24,043 bases of DNA from CBFHWY01 sp965659675 (lineage in GTDB: Bacteria > Bacteroidota > Bacteroidia > Flavobacteriales_G > Salibacteraceae): NCBI GenBank assembly GCA_965659675.1, contig CBFHWY010000040.1:1-24043 (forward strand). Reading direction: 5' to 3'. Within the stretch, counting starts at the first letter, position 1, and the number at the start of each line of letters is the position of its first letter. The notes below the pieces were generated by a model. The model worked only from the letters and a program-made list of their open reading frames with translations. It made no database searches and was not told the DNA's origin. Positions 14,581-22,008 of the stretch are shown in pieces. The position numbers and the translations under genes were made by a program.

Positions 14581-16806
14581 ATGAGCAAGCAAGAGCAAAA
14601 CAAGCAAGACAAAAATTTCCGTCCAAACCTTGGAGGACCCAAAAAACCCAAAAGGCCATTCAATTTCTATTGGATCTATGCGATCATCGGTTTGGTTTTG
14701 ATCTCCATCAATCTATTTAGTTGGGGACCTTCACTGGCTAAGATCACACCAAGTGAATTCAAATCTTATGTACAAAACCGTGAGGTAAAAAAGGTGGTGG
14801 TGATCAACAAAGAATACGCGGAGATCTACCTTTCCCCAGATGCCATCGCGAATCCACCTCACGACAAAAAGGTTCCTAAACCAGCCTTTGGCAATGCTCC
14901 CGGTGCAGGGCCACACTATATGCTGACCATCGGAGCTTCAGATACCTTCGATGAAGACCTGCAGCGCTATTCTGAAAAATATGACTTGCTCTATGAGTAT
15001 CAAACACGAGAAAGCTGGGGTAGAGATTTGATCGGATGGCTTATTCCACTCATTCTGATCTTCGGACTTTGGATCTTCATCATGCGTCGTATGAGCGGTG
15101 GTGGTGGACCAGGTGGTCAGATCTTCAATATTGGAAAATCAAAAGCGCAACTCTTTGACCAAAACACGGCTGTTAAAGTAACCTTCGACGATGTTGCTGG
15201 CTTAGACGAAGCAAAAGAAGAAGTAAAGGAGATCGTAGATTTCCTTAAAAACCCTAAACGCTATACGGAGTTAGGTGCGAAAATTCCCAAAGGTGCCCTA
15301 TTGGTTGGATCTCCAGGAACGGGTAAAACCCTGCTTGCTAAGGCAGTGGCAGGAGAAGCTAAAGTGCCGTTCTTCAGTCTTTCTGGTTCCGATTTTGTGG
15401 AAATGTTCGTGGGAGTAGGTGCATCTAGAGTAAGAGACCTTTTCAAACAAGCCAAAGAGAAAGCACCATCGATCATCTTTATAGATGAAATCGATGCCAT
15501 TGGTAGAGCCAGGGGTCGAAGTCAAATGACCGGTGCCAACGATGAGCGCGAGAACACACTGAACCAACTCCTTACAGAGATGGATGGCTTTGGAACAAAT
15601 ACTGGTGTGATCATTCTTGCAGCAACCAACAGAGCCGACGTTCTTGACAGGGCTCTGCTCAGACCTGGACGATTCGACCGTCAGATCATGGTAGATATGC
15701 CTGATGTACATGGAAGAGAAGAAATCTTTAAAGTTCATCTTACACCACTCAAACTAGCTGAGGATATGGACATCGAGTTTCTGGCTAGACAAACCCCAGG
15801 TTTTAGCGGTGCAGATATTGCGAACATTTGTAATGAAGCTGCATTGATCGCAGCACGAAAAAATAAGAAGCATGTAGAGAAGCAAGACTTCATGGATGCG
15901 GTTGATAGGGTGATCGCCGGACTGGAGAAGAAAAGTAAGATCATCACGAGCCGAGAAAAGAAGACCATTGCATATCACGAAGCTGGTCATGCAACCGTAA
16001 GCTGGCTTTTGGAGCATGCATCACCGCTTGTCAAGGTGACGATCGTTCCACGTGGAAAGTCTCTGGGTGCAGCCTGGTACTTGCCTGAGGAGCGCCAGAT
16101 CACCACCAAAGAACAAATGCTGGATGAGATCTGTGCCGCATTCGGTGGAAGAGCTTCCGAAGAGATAGTCTTTGGGAAAGTATCGACCGGTGCTTTGAGC
16201 GACCTGGAAAAGATCACCAAACAGGTCTACAGCATGGTAACCGTTTATGGTTTGAATGATAAGATAGGAAACATCTCCTTCTATGATTCAACTGGTCAAC
16301 AGGAATACAACTTCCAAAAACCATACAGTGAGAAAACGGCAGAGCTGATTGACTCAGAAGTGAAGATCTACACGGATATGGCATATAAGCGAACGCTTGA
16401 TATCCTGAAAGAGAGTAAAGATAAATTGCAAAAAGTGGCTGAGCTTCTTTTGGAACGCGAAGTGATCTATAAAGAGGATATGGAAGCGATCTTTGGTAAA
16501 AGACCATTCCCAGATCGAGAAGAAGAAGTGAAGGAAGCGCAAAAAGCAAATAAAGCGAGACGCAAAAAAGAGGCAGAAGACATTCAGAAAGAAGCTGATG
16601 CCAGAGAGCAAGAGAAAGAAGAGGCTCGAAAAAAAGAAGCTGAAGCACTCGCAAAAGAAAGACAGGATCATAAAGCTGAGCAAGAGGCTAAGGCAGGAAT
16701 GAATGGAGTTGACAAAAAAAGTTCCAGGCAAGATAAAAAGGAAGCCAAAGCTGAAAACAAGGCCGACAAAGGTTCTGATAAAGAAGATTCCGAGTCCATT
16801 AACTAA
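14581..16806 (+). CDS. ftsH: ATP-dependent zinc metalloprotease FtsH
   Basis: Hexameric inner-membrane AAA+ protease that extracts and degrades damaged or regulated membrane proteins. The 741 residues comprise: transmembrane segment about 29-48, an extracytoplasmic domain, a second transmembrane segment about 150-168, AAA domain with Walker A GSPGTGKT (243-250), pore loop MFVGVG (275-280), Walker B IIFIDE (298-303) and second region of homology (about 346-366). The protease domain has HEAGH (466-470), with Asp541 in the TGALSDLEK motif as likely third zinc ligand. Walker A has serine where proline is usual (GPPGTGKT); the lysine and threonine are intact. From about 645 to the end runs a very charged Lys/Glu/Ala tail, longer than the core enzyme needs and predicted helical or coiled-coil. 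The DUF2007-like gene starts 10 bases after the stop. Confidence 0.97.
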   Translation: MSKQEQNKQDKNFRPNLGGPKKPKRPFNFYWIYAIIGLVLISINLFSWGPSLAKITPSEFKSYVQNREVKKVVVINKEYAEIYLSPDAIANPPHDKKVPKPAFGNAPGAGPHYMLTIGASDTFDEDLQRYSEKYDLLYEYQTRESWGRDLIGWLIPLILIFGLWIFIMRRMSGGGGPGGQIFNIGKSKAQLFDQNTAVKVTFDDVAGLDEAKEEVKEIVDFLKNPKRYTELGAKIPKGALLVGSPGTGKTLLAKAVAGEAKVPFFSLSGSDFVEMFVGVGASRVRDLFKQAKEKAPSIIFIDEIDAIGRARGRSQMTGANDERENTLNQLLTEMDGFGTNTGVIILAATNRADVLDRALLRPGRFDRQIMVDMPDVHGREEIFKVHLTPLKLAEDMDIEFLARQTPGFSGADIANICNEAALIAARKNKKHVEKQDFMDAVDRVIAGLEKKSKIITSREKKTIAYHEAGHATVSWLLEHASPLVKVTIVPRGKSLGAAWYLPEERQITTKEQMLDEICAAFGGRASEEIVFGKVSTGALSDLEKITKQVYSMVTVYGLNDKIGNISFYDSTGQQEYNFQKPYSEKTAELIDSEVKIYTDMAYKRTLDILKESKDKLQKVAELLLEREVIYKEDMEAIFGKRPFPDREEEVKEAQKANKARRKKEAEDIQKEADAREQEKEEARKKEAEALAKERQDHKAEQEAKAGMNGVDKKSSRQDKKEAKAENKADKGSDKEDSESIN

Positions 16807-16811
16807 CTTTG
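16804..16811 (+). promoter_or_regulatory. TAnnTTTG element overlapping the ftsH stop codon
   Basis: TAACTTTG fits the Bacteroidota -7 consensus, begins with the TAA stop of ftsH and ends 5 bases before the ATG of the DUF2007-like gene. It could give an extra promoter for the downstream lipid-synthesis genes. No -33 TTG is seen at normal spacing, so this may be chance. Confidence 0.3.
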
Positions 16812-16816
16812 AACCC

Positions 16817-17038
16817 ATGGCAGAGTCATGGGTGGCTGTTTACCGGACTACAAATTCACATGAGGTTCATTTTCTTTTGAGCTTACTTGAGTCGGAAGAT
16901 ATCGATGCGGTGCCTGTGAATAAGCAAGATTCCATGCACGTGCATTTAAATACCCGGATGCCTATAGAGATCCATGTTAGATCTAAAGATGTGACCAGGA
17001 GCAAATACCTCATCGAAAAGGAATTAAAGAATGAGTGA
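16817..17038 (+). CDS. Small DUF2007-like protein
   Basis: A 73-residue protein starting MAESWVAVYRT. The pattern of an initial strand, a helix with S-H-E-V-H-F-L-L-S-L-L-E-S-E-D-I-D-A, a conserved VPVNKQDS turn and a final I-E-I-H-V then a basic helix matches the small DUF2007 (putative signal-transducing, GlnB-like fold) family; its role is unknown. I chose the ATG at 16817 because the frame is also open from 16703, but that extension lies wholly within ftsH and has low-complexity basic composition. The last 8 bases overlap cdsA (ATGAGTGA), suggesting translational coupling to it. Confidence 0.75.
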   Translation: MAESWVAVYRTTNSHEVHFLLSLLESEDIDAVPVNKQDSMHVHLNTRMPIEIHVRSKDVTRSKYLIEKELKNE

Positions 17039-17846
17039 TCTGATCAAAAGAGCCGGTAGCTCCGTTGTATTTGTCCTTGCCACGTTGATCTGTATCCTCT
17101 ACGATAAGTTCAGCTTTGGTTTTTTCTTCCTTTTACTTTCGATGGCTGCTGCCAATGAGTTTTACACCCTGATGGATAAGTGGGGATATTCTACCCAAAG
17201 GTATATTGGCGTTCTCGGAAGTGGTTATTTCTTTTTTAGCTTTTTCCTTTATCGCCATGGCTTTGATAGTGAAGCTATGCTTGCTGTTAACCTGCTCTTT
17301 CCATTCATCATCATGATGGTGGAGATGTATGTAGATGACGAACACATGCTTGGAAATAGCGGGACCACCGTTTTGGGTATGTATTATGCAGCCATTCCGT
17401 TCACCCTGCTCAACTACATTACGATTCCGCTCGATTTACCTTCCTTCTCCCCTCTTCTGATTCTTGGCTTCATCTTTATCATTTGGGCAAACGACACCTT
17501 TGCATACTTTACCGGATCTCTCCTCGGAAAACACAAGCTCTATGAAAAGGTCTCACCTGGAAAAACATGGGAAGGCTTCATCGGTGGATTGATCTTTGCC
17601 ATTTTAACGGGGTATCTATATTCATTGTTCTATCCTGAAATAGAAAGTATCCATTGGCTGGCTATTGCCGCGATCATTTCTGTTTTCGGGACCCTTGGGG
17701 ATCTTGTGGAATCAAAACTCAAACGCAAGGCTGGAGTGAAGGATTCTGGAAAGTTGCTACCTGGACACGGTGGGATCCTCGATCGTTTTGACGCCCTGAT
17801 CTTCTCGATACCTTTTGTTTTTGTTTACATCCTTTTTGTGGTTTAA
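17031..17846 (+). CDS. cdsA: Phosphatidate cytidylyltransferase
   Basis: Makes CDP-diacylglycerol from CTP and phosphatidic acid, the branch point for membrane phospholipids. At 271 residues it is the usual length, with about seven or eight hydrophobic membrane segments. The CdsA signature is clear near the C-terminus: KRKAGVKDSGKLLPGHGG followed by ILDRFDAL, containing the conserved aspartates. An earlier conserved stretch, WANDTFAYFTGSLLGKHKL then SPGKTWEGFIGG, is also present. The start ATG lies inside the end of the DUF2007-like gene. The psd gene follows 15 bases after the stop, placing two steps toward phosphatidylethanolamine side by side; phosphatidylserine synthase, the step between them, is not in the window. 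Confidence 0.95.
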   Translation: MSDLIKRAGSSVVFVLATLICILYDKFSFGFFFLLLSMAAANEFYTLMDKWGYSTQRYIGVLGSGYFFFSFFLYRHGFDSEAMLAVNLLFPFIIMMVEMYVDDEHMLGNSGTTVLGMYYAAIPFTLLNYITIPLDLPSFSPLLILGFIFIIWANDTFAYFTGSLLGKHKLYEKVSPGKTWEGFIGGLIFAILTGYLYSLFYPEIESIHWLAIAAIISVFGTLGDLVESKLKRKAGVKDSGKLLPGHGGILDRFDALIFSIPFVFVYILFVV

Positions 17847-17849
17847 AAT

Positions 17850-17857
17850 TACATTTG
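17850..17857 (+). promoter_or_regulatory. TAnnTTTG element directly before psd
   Basis: TACATTTG matches TAnnTTTG exactly and ends only 4 bases before the psd ATG at 17862, in the 15-bp gap after cdsA. If active, transcription would start at the start codon, giving a leaderless psd message beside the operon read-through. TTTG boxes upstream (17835-17838 and 17820-17823) do not sit at ideal spacing. Confidence 0.35.
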
Positions 17858-17861
17858 TCTC

Positions 17862-18521
17862 ATGAGATTACATAAGGAAGGAACATGGATCATAGCGATA
17901 ACTGTGATCACCCTGTTCGTCATAAACCTCCTGCTTCAACCCTTTTTCACAGAGATTCCTATCATCTCCTACTCCCTGGTAGGAGCCTCAGGGATCATGC
18001 TCTTCCTTGTTGTTCAATTCTTCAGGGTACCCAAAAGAAGTTTAAGCTTTGATGAAAACACCATTTACTCTCCGTGCGATGGTAAAGTGGTCGTGATCGA
18101 AGAAACTGAAGAAGATGAATTTCTTAAAGAAAAGCGCATTCAGATCTCCATTTTCATGTCTCCATTGAATGTCCACGTAAACTGGGCACCCATGAATGGC
18201 ATCATAAAGTATCTCAGGTATCACCCTGGTAAGTATTTAGTGGCATGGCATCCTAAAAGTTCTACCGAAAATGAGCGAACCACCATCGTTTTTGACAACG
18301 GCCGATTTAGCGTTTTGCTTCGTCAAATTGCAGGGGCAGTTGCCCGTAGGATCATTTGGTATCCCGAAGAAGGAAATGAGTGGAAACAACACGATGAAAT
18401 AGGCTTCATCCGCTTTGGGTCGAGAGTGGATCTTTTTCTTCCGCTGGATGCTGACATCAAAGTTAAGATAGGCGATAAGGTCAGTGGACAAACTTCAAAG
18501 ATCGCTGAGATAAGCTCCTGA
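17862..18521 (+). CDS. psd: Phosphatidylserine decarboxylase family proenzyme (short type)
   Basis: Decarboxylates phosphatidylserine to phosphatidylethanolamine at the inner membrane. At 219 residues it belongs to the short class. Two hydrophobic segments (about 9-28 and 37-54) anchor it, followed by the conserved SPCDGKV (Asp73), FMSPLNVHVNWAP (His105) and the self-cleavage site FGSRVD, where Ser187 would become the pyruvoyl group after cleavage between Gly186 and Ser187. All key residues are present. It sits between cdsA and the hydrate-repair gene, whose ATG comes 2 bases after its stop. By similarity alone, archaetidylserine decarboxylase activity cannot be excluded, but the bacterial context favours phosphatidylserine. 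Confidence 0.93.
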   Translation: MRLHKEGTWIIAITVITLFVINLLLQPFFTEIPIISYSLVGASGIMLFLVVQFFRVPKRSLSFDENTIYSPCDGKVVVIEETEEDEFLKEKRIQISIFMSPLNVHVNWAPMNGIIKYLRYHPGKYLVAWHPKSSTENERTTIVFDNGRFSVLLRQIAGAVARRIIWYPEEGNEWKQHDEIGFIRFGSRVDLFLPLDADIKVKIGDKVSGQTSKIAEISS

Positions 18522-18523
18522 TC

Positions 18524-20026
18524 ATGAAGATCCTCACAAGTGAACAGATACGCAATGCTGACGCCCACACGATCGAACATGAACCCATCGCATCCATCGA
18601 TCTGATGGAAAGGGCTGCAAGCCGCTGTTCCGAATGGATCGAAGAGCATTTCCCAAAAGACATTCCTGTTCATATTTTTTGTGGCATTGGCAATAATGGA
18701 GGTGATGGTCTCGTGATCTCAAGACTTCTCAAAAACAAAGGCTTTAGAGTCAGTCCATATCTCGTGAAGTTCGCAGATAAGCTATCGGCAGATTGCCAAA
18801 CCAATCTGGATAGGCTCGATGTAAAGGCGACACTGATCAGCGACCCGTCACATTTGGAAGAACTGTCGATCGAAGATCACAGCCTTGTTGTGGACGCAAT
18901 ATTTGGTTCGGGTCTATCGCGCCAAGTGGAGGGCATTGCAGCTGCTTTGATCAAAGCGTTGAATGCTCTGGCGGTATTTCGTTTAAGCATAGATATCCCA
19001 AGTGGCTTATTCTCTGAAGACAATGCGTCAAATAAGGGAGCCATCTTCCATGCTCATCACAGCTTGAGTTTTGAGCTTCCTAAACTTGCTTTCCTGCTTC
19101 CTGAAAAAGGAAATTATGTGGGTGATTTTAGCTTGATCGATATTGGCTTAGACAAGGAGTTCCTGATGAAACAGGATTCTTCTTATCACTACATGAACAA
19201 GGCCATGCTTGCTCCCATCTTAAAGCCACGTCTGAAGTTTTCTCATAAGGGGAGCTATGGTCATACCCTACTTGTTGCAGGTAGTACTGGAAAAATGGGA
19301 GCCGCCGCTCTTGCGGCTAGGGCTTGCCTGCGGAGTGGCGCTGGCTTACTCACCGTAGAATCGGTCCGAAAAAGCCATATGGTCATTCAAAGTACGGTCC
19401 CTGAAGCTATGGCTCGCTTGAATGTTGGAGAGAAACATATCGAAGGAAGTATTGATACCGCTGGTTTCAGCGCTATCGGCGTGGGACCCGGACTTGGCAC
19501 GGAAAAGGAAACGGAAGGCAGTATGAAAATGCTCATTCAAAGCGCTACTCAGCCGATGGTCATCGATGCCGATGGACTCAACATTCTGGCAGAACACAGA
19601 ACCTGGCTTGCCTTCCTTCCAGAAAACAGTATCCTAACACCTCACCCGGGCGAGTTTCAGCGCCTGGCTGGACATTGGAAATACGATCTTGAAGCCATTC
19701 GCCTGCAAATTGAATTATCGAAGAAATTCAGAATTTACGTCGTACTTAAAGGAGCTCACACTCGAATTTCATGTCCAGATGGAAGACTATTCTTCAACTC
19801 CACAGGCAATCCCGGCATGGCCACAGCCGGAAGCGGTGATGTGCTTACAGGGATCATTCTTGGCTTGCTTGCACAAGGCTACTCTGCGGAGCAAGCATCT
19901 TTACTGGGCGTATACCTTCACGGTTTATCTGGGGATCTAGCTGCGGAAGATCTGGGTCACGAGTCCCTCACCGCCCCCGATATTAATGACTATCTTCCAA
20001 AAGCTTTTGCAGAGTTGAAAGCTTGA
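18524..20026 (+). CDS. nnr: Bifunctional NAD(P)H-hydrate epimerase / ADP-dependent NAD(P)H-hydrate dehydratase
   Basis: Repairs hydrated NADH and NADPH. The N-terminal half (about 1-215, YjeF_N fold) interconverts the R and S hydrates; the C-terminal half (about 225-500, ribokinase-like) dehydrates the S form using ADP. Epimerase motifs are GNNGGDG (56-62), DAIFGSG (124-130) and IDIPSG (156-161). Dehydratase motifs are HKGSYGHTLLVAGS (241-254), GVGPGLGT (319-326), DADGLN (348-353), LTPHPGEF (371-378) and NPGMATAGSGDVLTG (429-443), with Asp439 as the likely catalytic base. At 500 residues it is full length for the fused form. It starts 2 bases after psd and is probably the last gene of the run. 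Confidence 0.95.
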   Translation: MKILTSEQIRNADAHTIEHEPIASIDLMERAASRCSEWIEEHFPKDIPVHIFCGIGNNGGDGLVISRLLKNKGFRVSPYLVKFADKLSADCQTNLDRLDVKATLISDPSHLEELSIEDHSLVVDAIFGSGLSRQVEGIAAALIKALNALAVFRLSIDIPSGLFSEDNASNKGAIFHAHHSLSFELPKLAFLLPEKGNYVGDFSLIDIGLDKEFLMKQDSSYHYMNKAMLAPILKPRLKFSHKGSYGHTLLVAGSTGKMGAAALAARACLRSGAGLLTVESVRKSHMVIQSTVPEAMARLNVGEKHIEGSIDTAGFSAIGVGPGLGTEKETEGSMKMLIQSATQPMVIDADGLNILAEHRTWLAFLPENSILTPHPGEFQRLAGHWKYDLEAIRLQIELSKKFRIYVVLKGAHTRISCPDGRLFFNSTGNPGMATAGSGDVLTGIILGLLAQGYSAEQASLLGVYLHGLSGDLAAEDLGHESLTAPDINDYLPKAFAELKA

Positions 20027-20088
20027 TCTGGATTTAAGCAGCCAGGAAGAGCTGAACAATATTTCATTCAGCGACTTTAATTAATGAA

Positions 20089-21510
20089 ATGAAGATCCTC
20101 CTTACAGGTGCAACAGGGTATATCGGTAAACGTTTATTACCAAAATTGATAGACGAAGGTCATGATGTGATCTGCTGTGTGAGAGACAAAGCTCGCTTTA
20201 ATCCGCCCGCTTCACTTGAAGAAAAGATCAAGGTCATTGAAATAGACCTGTTGGAAGCTGAAAGTCTGACTAAGATCCCAAATGATATTGATGTAGCATA
20301 TTATCTCGTACATTCCATGTCCGAGTCCAAAGATTATCAGGATCTGGAAAAACGTTCTGCTCAAAACTTTCGCGATAGCATTTCCAAGACAAAGGCGAAA
20401 CAAGTCATCTACCTAAGCGGGATCGTCAATGAGTCTGCACTTTCAGAACATTTGAGATCAAGAAAACAAGTTGAAGACGAACTGAGTAAAGGCGACTATG
20501 CCCTGACCTGCTTTAGGGCGGGTATCATCGTCGGGTCTGGGAGCGCATCTTTTGAGATCATGCGTGATCTGGTGGAAAAGTTACCTGTCATGATTGCACC
20601 GCGGTGGCTGGAAACCAGATGCCAGCCTATCGGTATCTCAGATGTACTGCTTTTTCTCACCAAAGCATTAGGCGAAGAGAGAACATACCATCAGAGTTTT
20701 GATATTGGCTGCAAGGATATTCTCACGTATCGCGAAATGCTGCTCACCCTTGCAGAAGTCAGAGGACTGAAACGCAGTATTTGGACGGTTCCGGTGATGA
20801 CACCAAAACTATCGTCCTATTGGCTCTATTTTGTGACCTCCACATCCTATCGATTGGCGATCAGCCTGGTAGACAGCATGAAGGTTGAGGTAGTATGCAA
20901 GGAAAATGATATCAATGAGATCTTGGAGGTTCAACCCATTTCCTACCGTGCAGCGCTAGAAAGAGCTTTTGACAAGGTAAAGAACAATGAGATCGTTTCA
21001 AGCTGGAAGGACTCTTATGCGAGCAGTGGCATCAATGAAAAGATCACCGATTTTATTGAGGTGCCAAGTTTTGGTTGCTTTAAGGACGTCAGAACCCGAA
21101 TGGTAGACGATCCAGCAATCACCCTCGACAGAATTTGGAGTATTGGAGGTCAAACTGGGTGGTATTACGGTAACTGGCTCTGGAGGGTCAGGGGCTACCT
21201 GGATAAGTTGGTCGGAGGTGTTGGTTTAAGGAGAGGCAGGACGAATATCACCACGATCACAGCTGGAGATGCATTGGACTTTTGGCGCGTACTTTATGCC
21301 AATAAAGAAGAGGGCAGACTACTTCTCTTTGCTGAGATGAAACTTCCGGGGGAAGCCTGGTTGGAGTTTAAGTTAGACGGTGAACAACTAACACAAACAG
21401 CTACTTTCCGACCTCTCGGGCTTTTAGGCAGAATCTACTGGTTTGCAGTATTACCTTTTCATGGATTCATTTTTCAGGGTATGATCAATGAGCTTAGTAG
21501 GAAAGATTGA
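20089..21510 (+). CDS. SDR-type NAD(P)-binding protein with C-terminal DUF2867 domain
   Basis: A 473-residue two-part protein. Residues 1 to about 290 form an atypical short-chain dehydrogenase/NmrA-like Rossmann domain with the dinucleotide motif GATGYIG (7-13) and the YYLVHSM and YLSGI segments. There is no clear YxxxK catalytic pair, so it may bind rather than turn over substrate, or reduce an unusual one. Residues about 330-473 match the DUF2867 domain: W-S-I-G-G-Q-T-G-W-Y, a basic RVRGYLDKLVGG segment, and a final F-R-P-L-G-L-L-G-R-I-Y-W-F. The substrate is unknown. The start is the ATG at 20089; an ATG 5 bases upstream is out of frame and hits a stop at once. The 62-bp gap after nnr shows no clear promoter or terminator. 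Confidence 0.85.
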   Translation: MKILLTGATGYIGKRLLPKLIDEGHDVICCVRDKARFNPPASLEEKIKVIEIDLLEAESLTKIPNDIDVAYYLVHSMSESKDYQDLEKRSAQNFRDSISKTKAKQVIYLSGIVNESALSEHLRSRKQVEDELSKGDYALTCFRAGIIVGSGSASFEIMRDLVEKLPVMIAPRWLETRCQPIGISDVLLFLTKALGEERTYHQSFDIGCKDILTYREMLLTLAEVRGLKRSIWTVPVMTPKLSSYWLYFVTSTSYRLAISLVDSMKVEVVCKENDINEILEVQPISYRAALERAFDKVKNNEIVSSWKDSYASSGINEKITDFIEVPSFGCFKDVRTRMVDDPAITLDRIWSIGGQTGWYYGNWLWRVRGYLDKLVGGVGLRRGRTNITTITAGDALDFWRVLYANKEEGRLLLFAEMKLPGEAWLEFKLDGEQLTQTATFRPLGLLGRIYWFAVLPFHGFIFQGMINELSRKD

Positions 21511-22002
21511 GATTAAAGAGTCAAGGGCTAGGATTCAGACATAAGGGATTAGGGTCTGAGGGTCTGAGGGTCTGAGGGTCTGAGGGTCTGAGGGTCTGAG
21601 GGTCTGAGGGTCTGAGGGTCTGAGGGTCTGAGGGTCTGAGAGTCTGAGGGTCTGAGGGTCTGAGGGTCTGAGGGTCTGAGGGTCTGAGGGTCTGAGGGTC
21701 TGAGGGTCTGTGGGTCTGAGGGTCTGAGGGTCTGAGGGTCTGAGGGTCTGAGGGTCTGTGGGTCTGAGGGTCTGAGGGTCTGAGAGTCTGAGGGTCTGAG
21801 AGTCTGAGAGTCTGAGGGTCTGAGGGTCTGAGGGTCTGAGGGTCCGTGAAGTTAGAGAAGTCCGAAAGGCCACTTCTATGCTTCGGCGTAAATCAAAAAG
21901 ATCAAGGCAAACAATTTTCGGTTCTTAAAACCTGCAGCCAAATTACCTAGCCACCCAATTACCCAATTACCCATTCACCTAACTACCCATTCACCTAACT
22001 AC
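21511..22002. other. Gene-free convergent intergenic region with two octamer arrays
   Basis: This 492-bp stretch lies between the ends of the SDR/DUF2867 gene and tsaC, which point at each other. It holds a G-rich 8-bp tandem array and a C-rich 8-bp tandem array, listed separately. The 41 bases before the first array and roughly 90 bases between the arrays show no convincing gene, tRNA or classical hairpin-plus-T-run terminator. Open frames across the first array on either strand result from the repeat lacking stop codons and are not genes. Confidence 0.8.
21552..21847 (+). repeat. G-rich octamer tandem array, unit GGGTCTGA, 36 units plus one degenerate
   Basis: The unit GGGTCTGA is repeated head to tail without a phase change from 21552 to 21839, followed by a degenerate GGGTCCGT. 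Variant units are GAGTCTGA at 21640, 21784, 21800 and 21808, and GGGTCTGT at 21704 and 21752; the rest are identical. A run of three G every 8 bases leaves 5-base TCTGA spacers, which fits the canonical G-quadruplex rule (G3 runs, spacers of 1-7). The minus strand would read as an 8-residue peptide repeat (SDPQTLRP), an artefact of the repeat being free of stop codons. Confidence 0.97.
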
Positions 22003-22008
22003 CTACTT
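21945..22008 (+). repeat. C-rich octamer tandem array running into the tsaC stop codon
   Basis: Eight consecutive 8-bp units of the form ACCYANYY: ACCTAGCC, ACCCAATT twice, then ACCCATTC and ACCTAACT alternating twice (a 16-bp higher-order repeat), then ACCTACTT. A weaker unit, GCCAAATT, precedes it at 21937-21944. The last unit contains the tsaC stop codon (22003-22005) and its final lysine codon. It is unrelated in sequence to the GGGTCTGA array about 100 bp away but has the same period. Confidence 0.85.

Noticed and set aside
16703..16816. N-terminal extension of the DUF2007-like protein.
   Set aside because: It would lie inside ftsH, is lysine-rich and unlike the family; the ATG at 16817 gives the normal length.
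17031..18521. A complete phosphatidylethanolamine operon.
   Set aside because: Only the CDP-diacylglycerol and decarboxylase steps are present; phosphatidylserine synthase is not in the window.
21535..21873. Open frame of about 112 codons on the minus strand with an 8-residue peptide repeat (SDPQTLRP).
   Set aside because: It exists only because the octamer lacks stop codons; 8 bp is not a multiple of 3, so each frame cycles through the same peptide, and there is no start context or family match.
21857..21876. Hairpin GAAGTCC-GAAA-GG with a CC bulge closing on ACTTC as a terminator of the SDR gene.
   Set aside because: The stem is interrupted by a bulge and not followed by a T-run; the evidence is too thin to list as a feature.
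21552..22008. Octamer arrays as a CRISPR array or a mobile-element end.
   Set aside because: There are no spacers between units, no cas genes, no transposase and no flanking target-site duplication.
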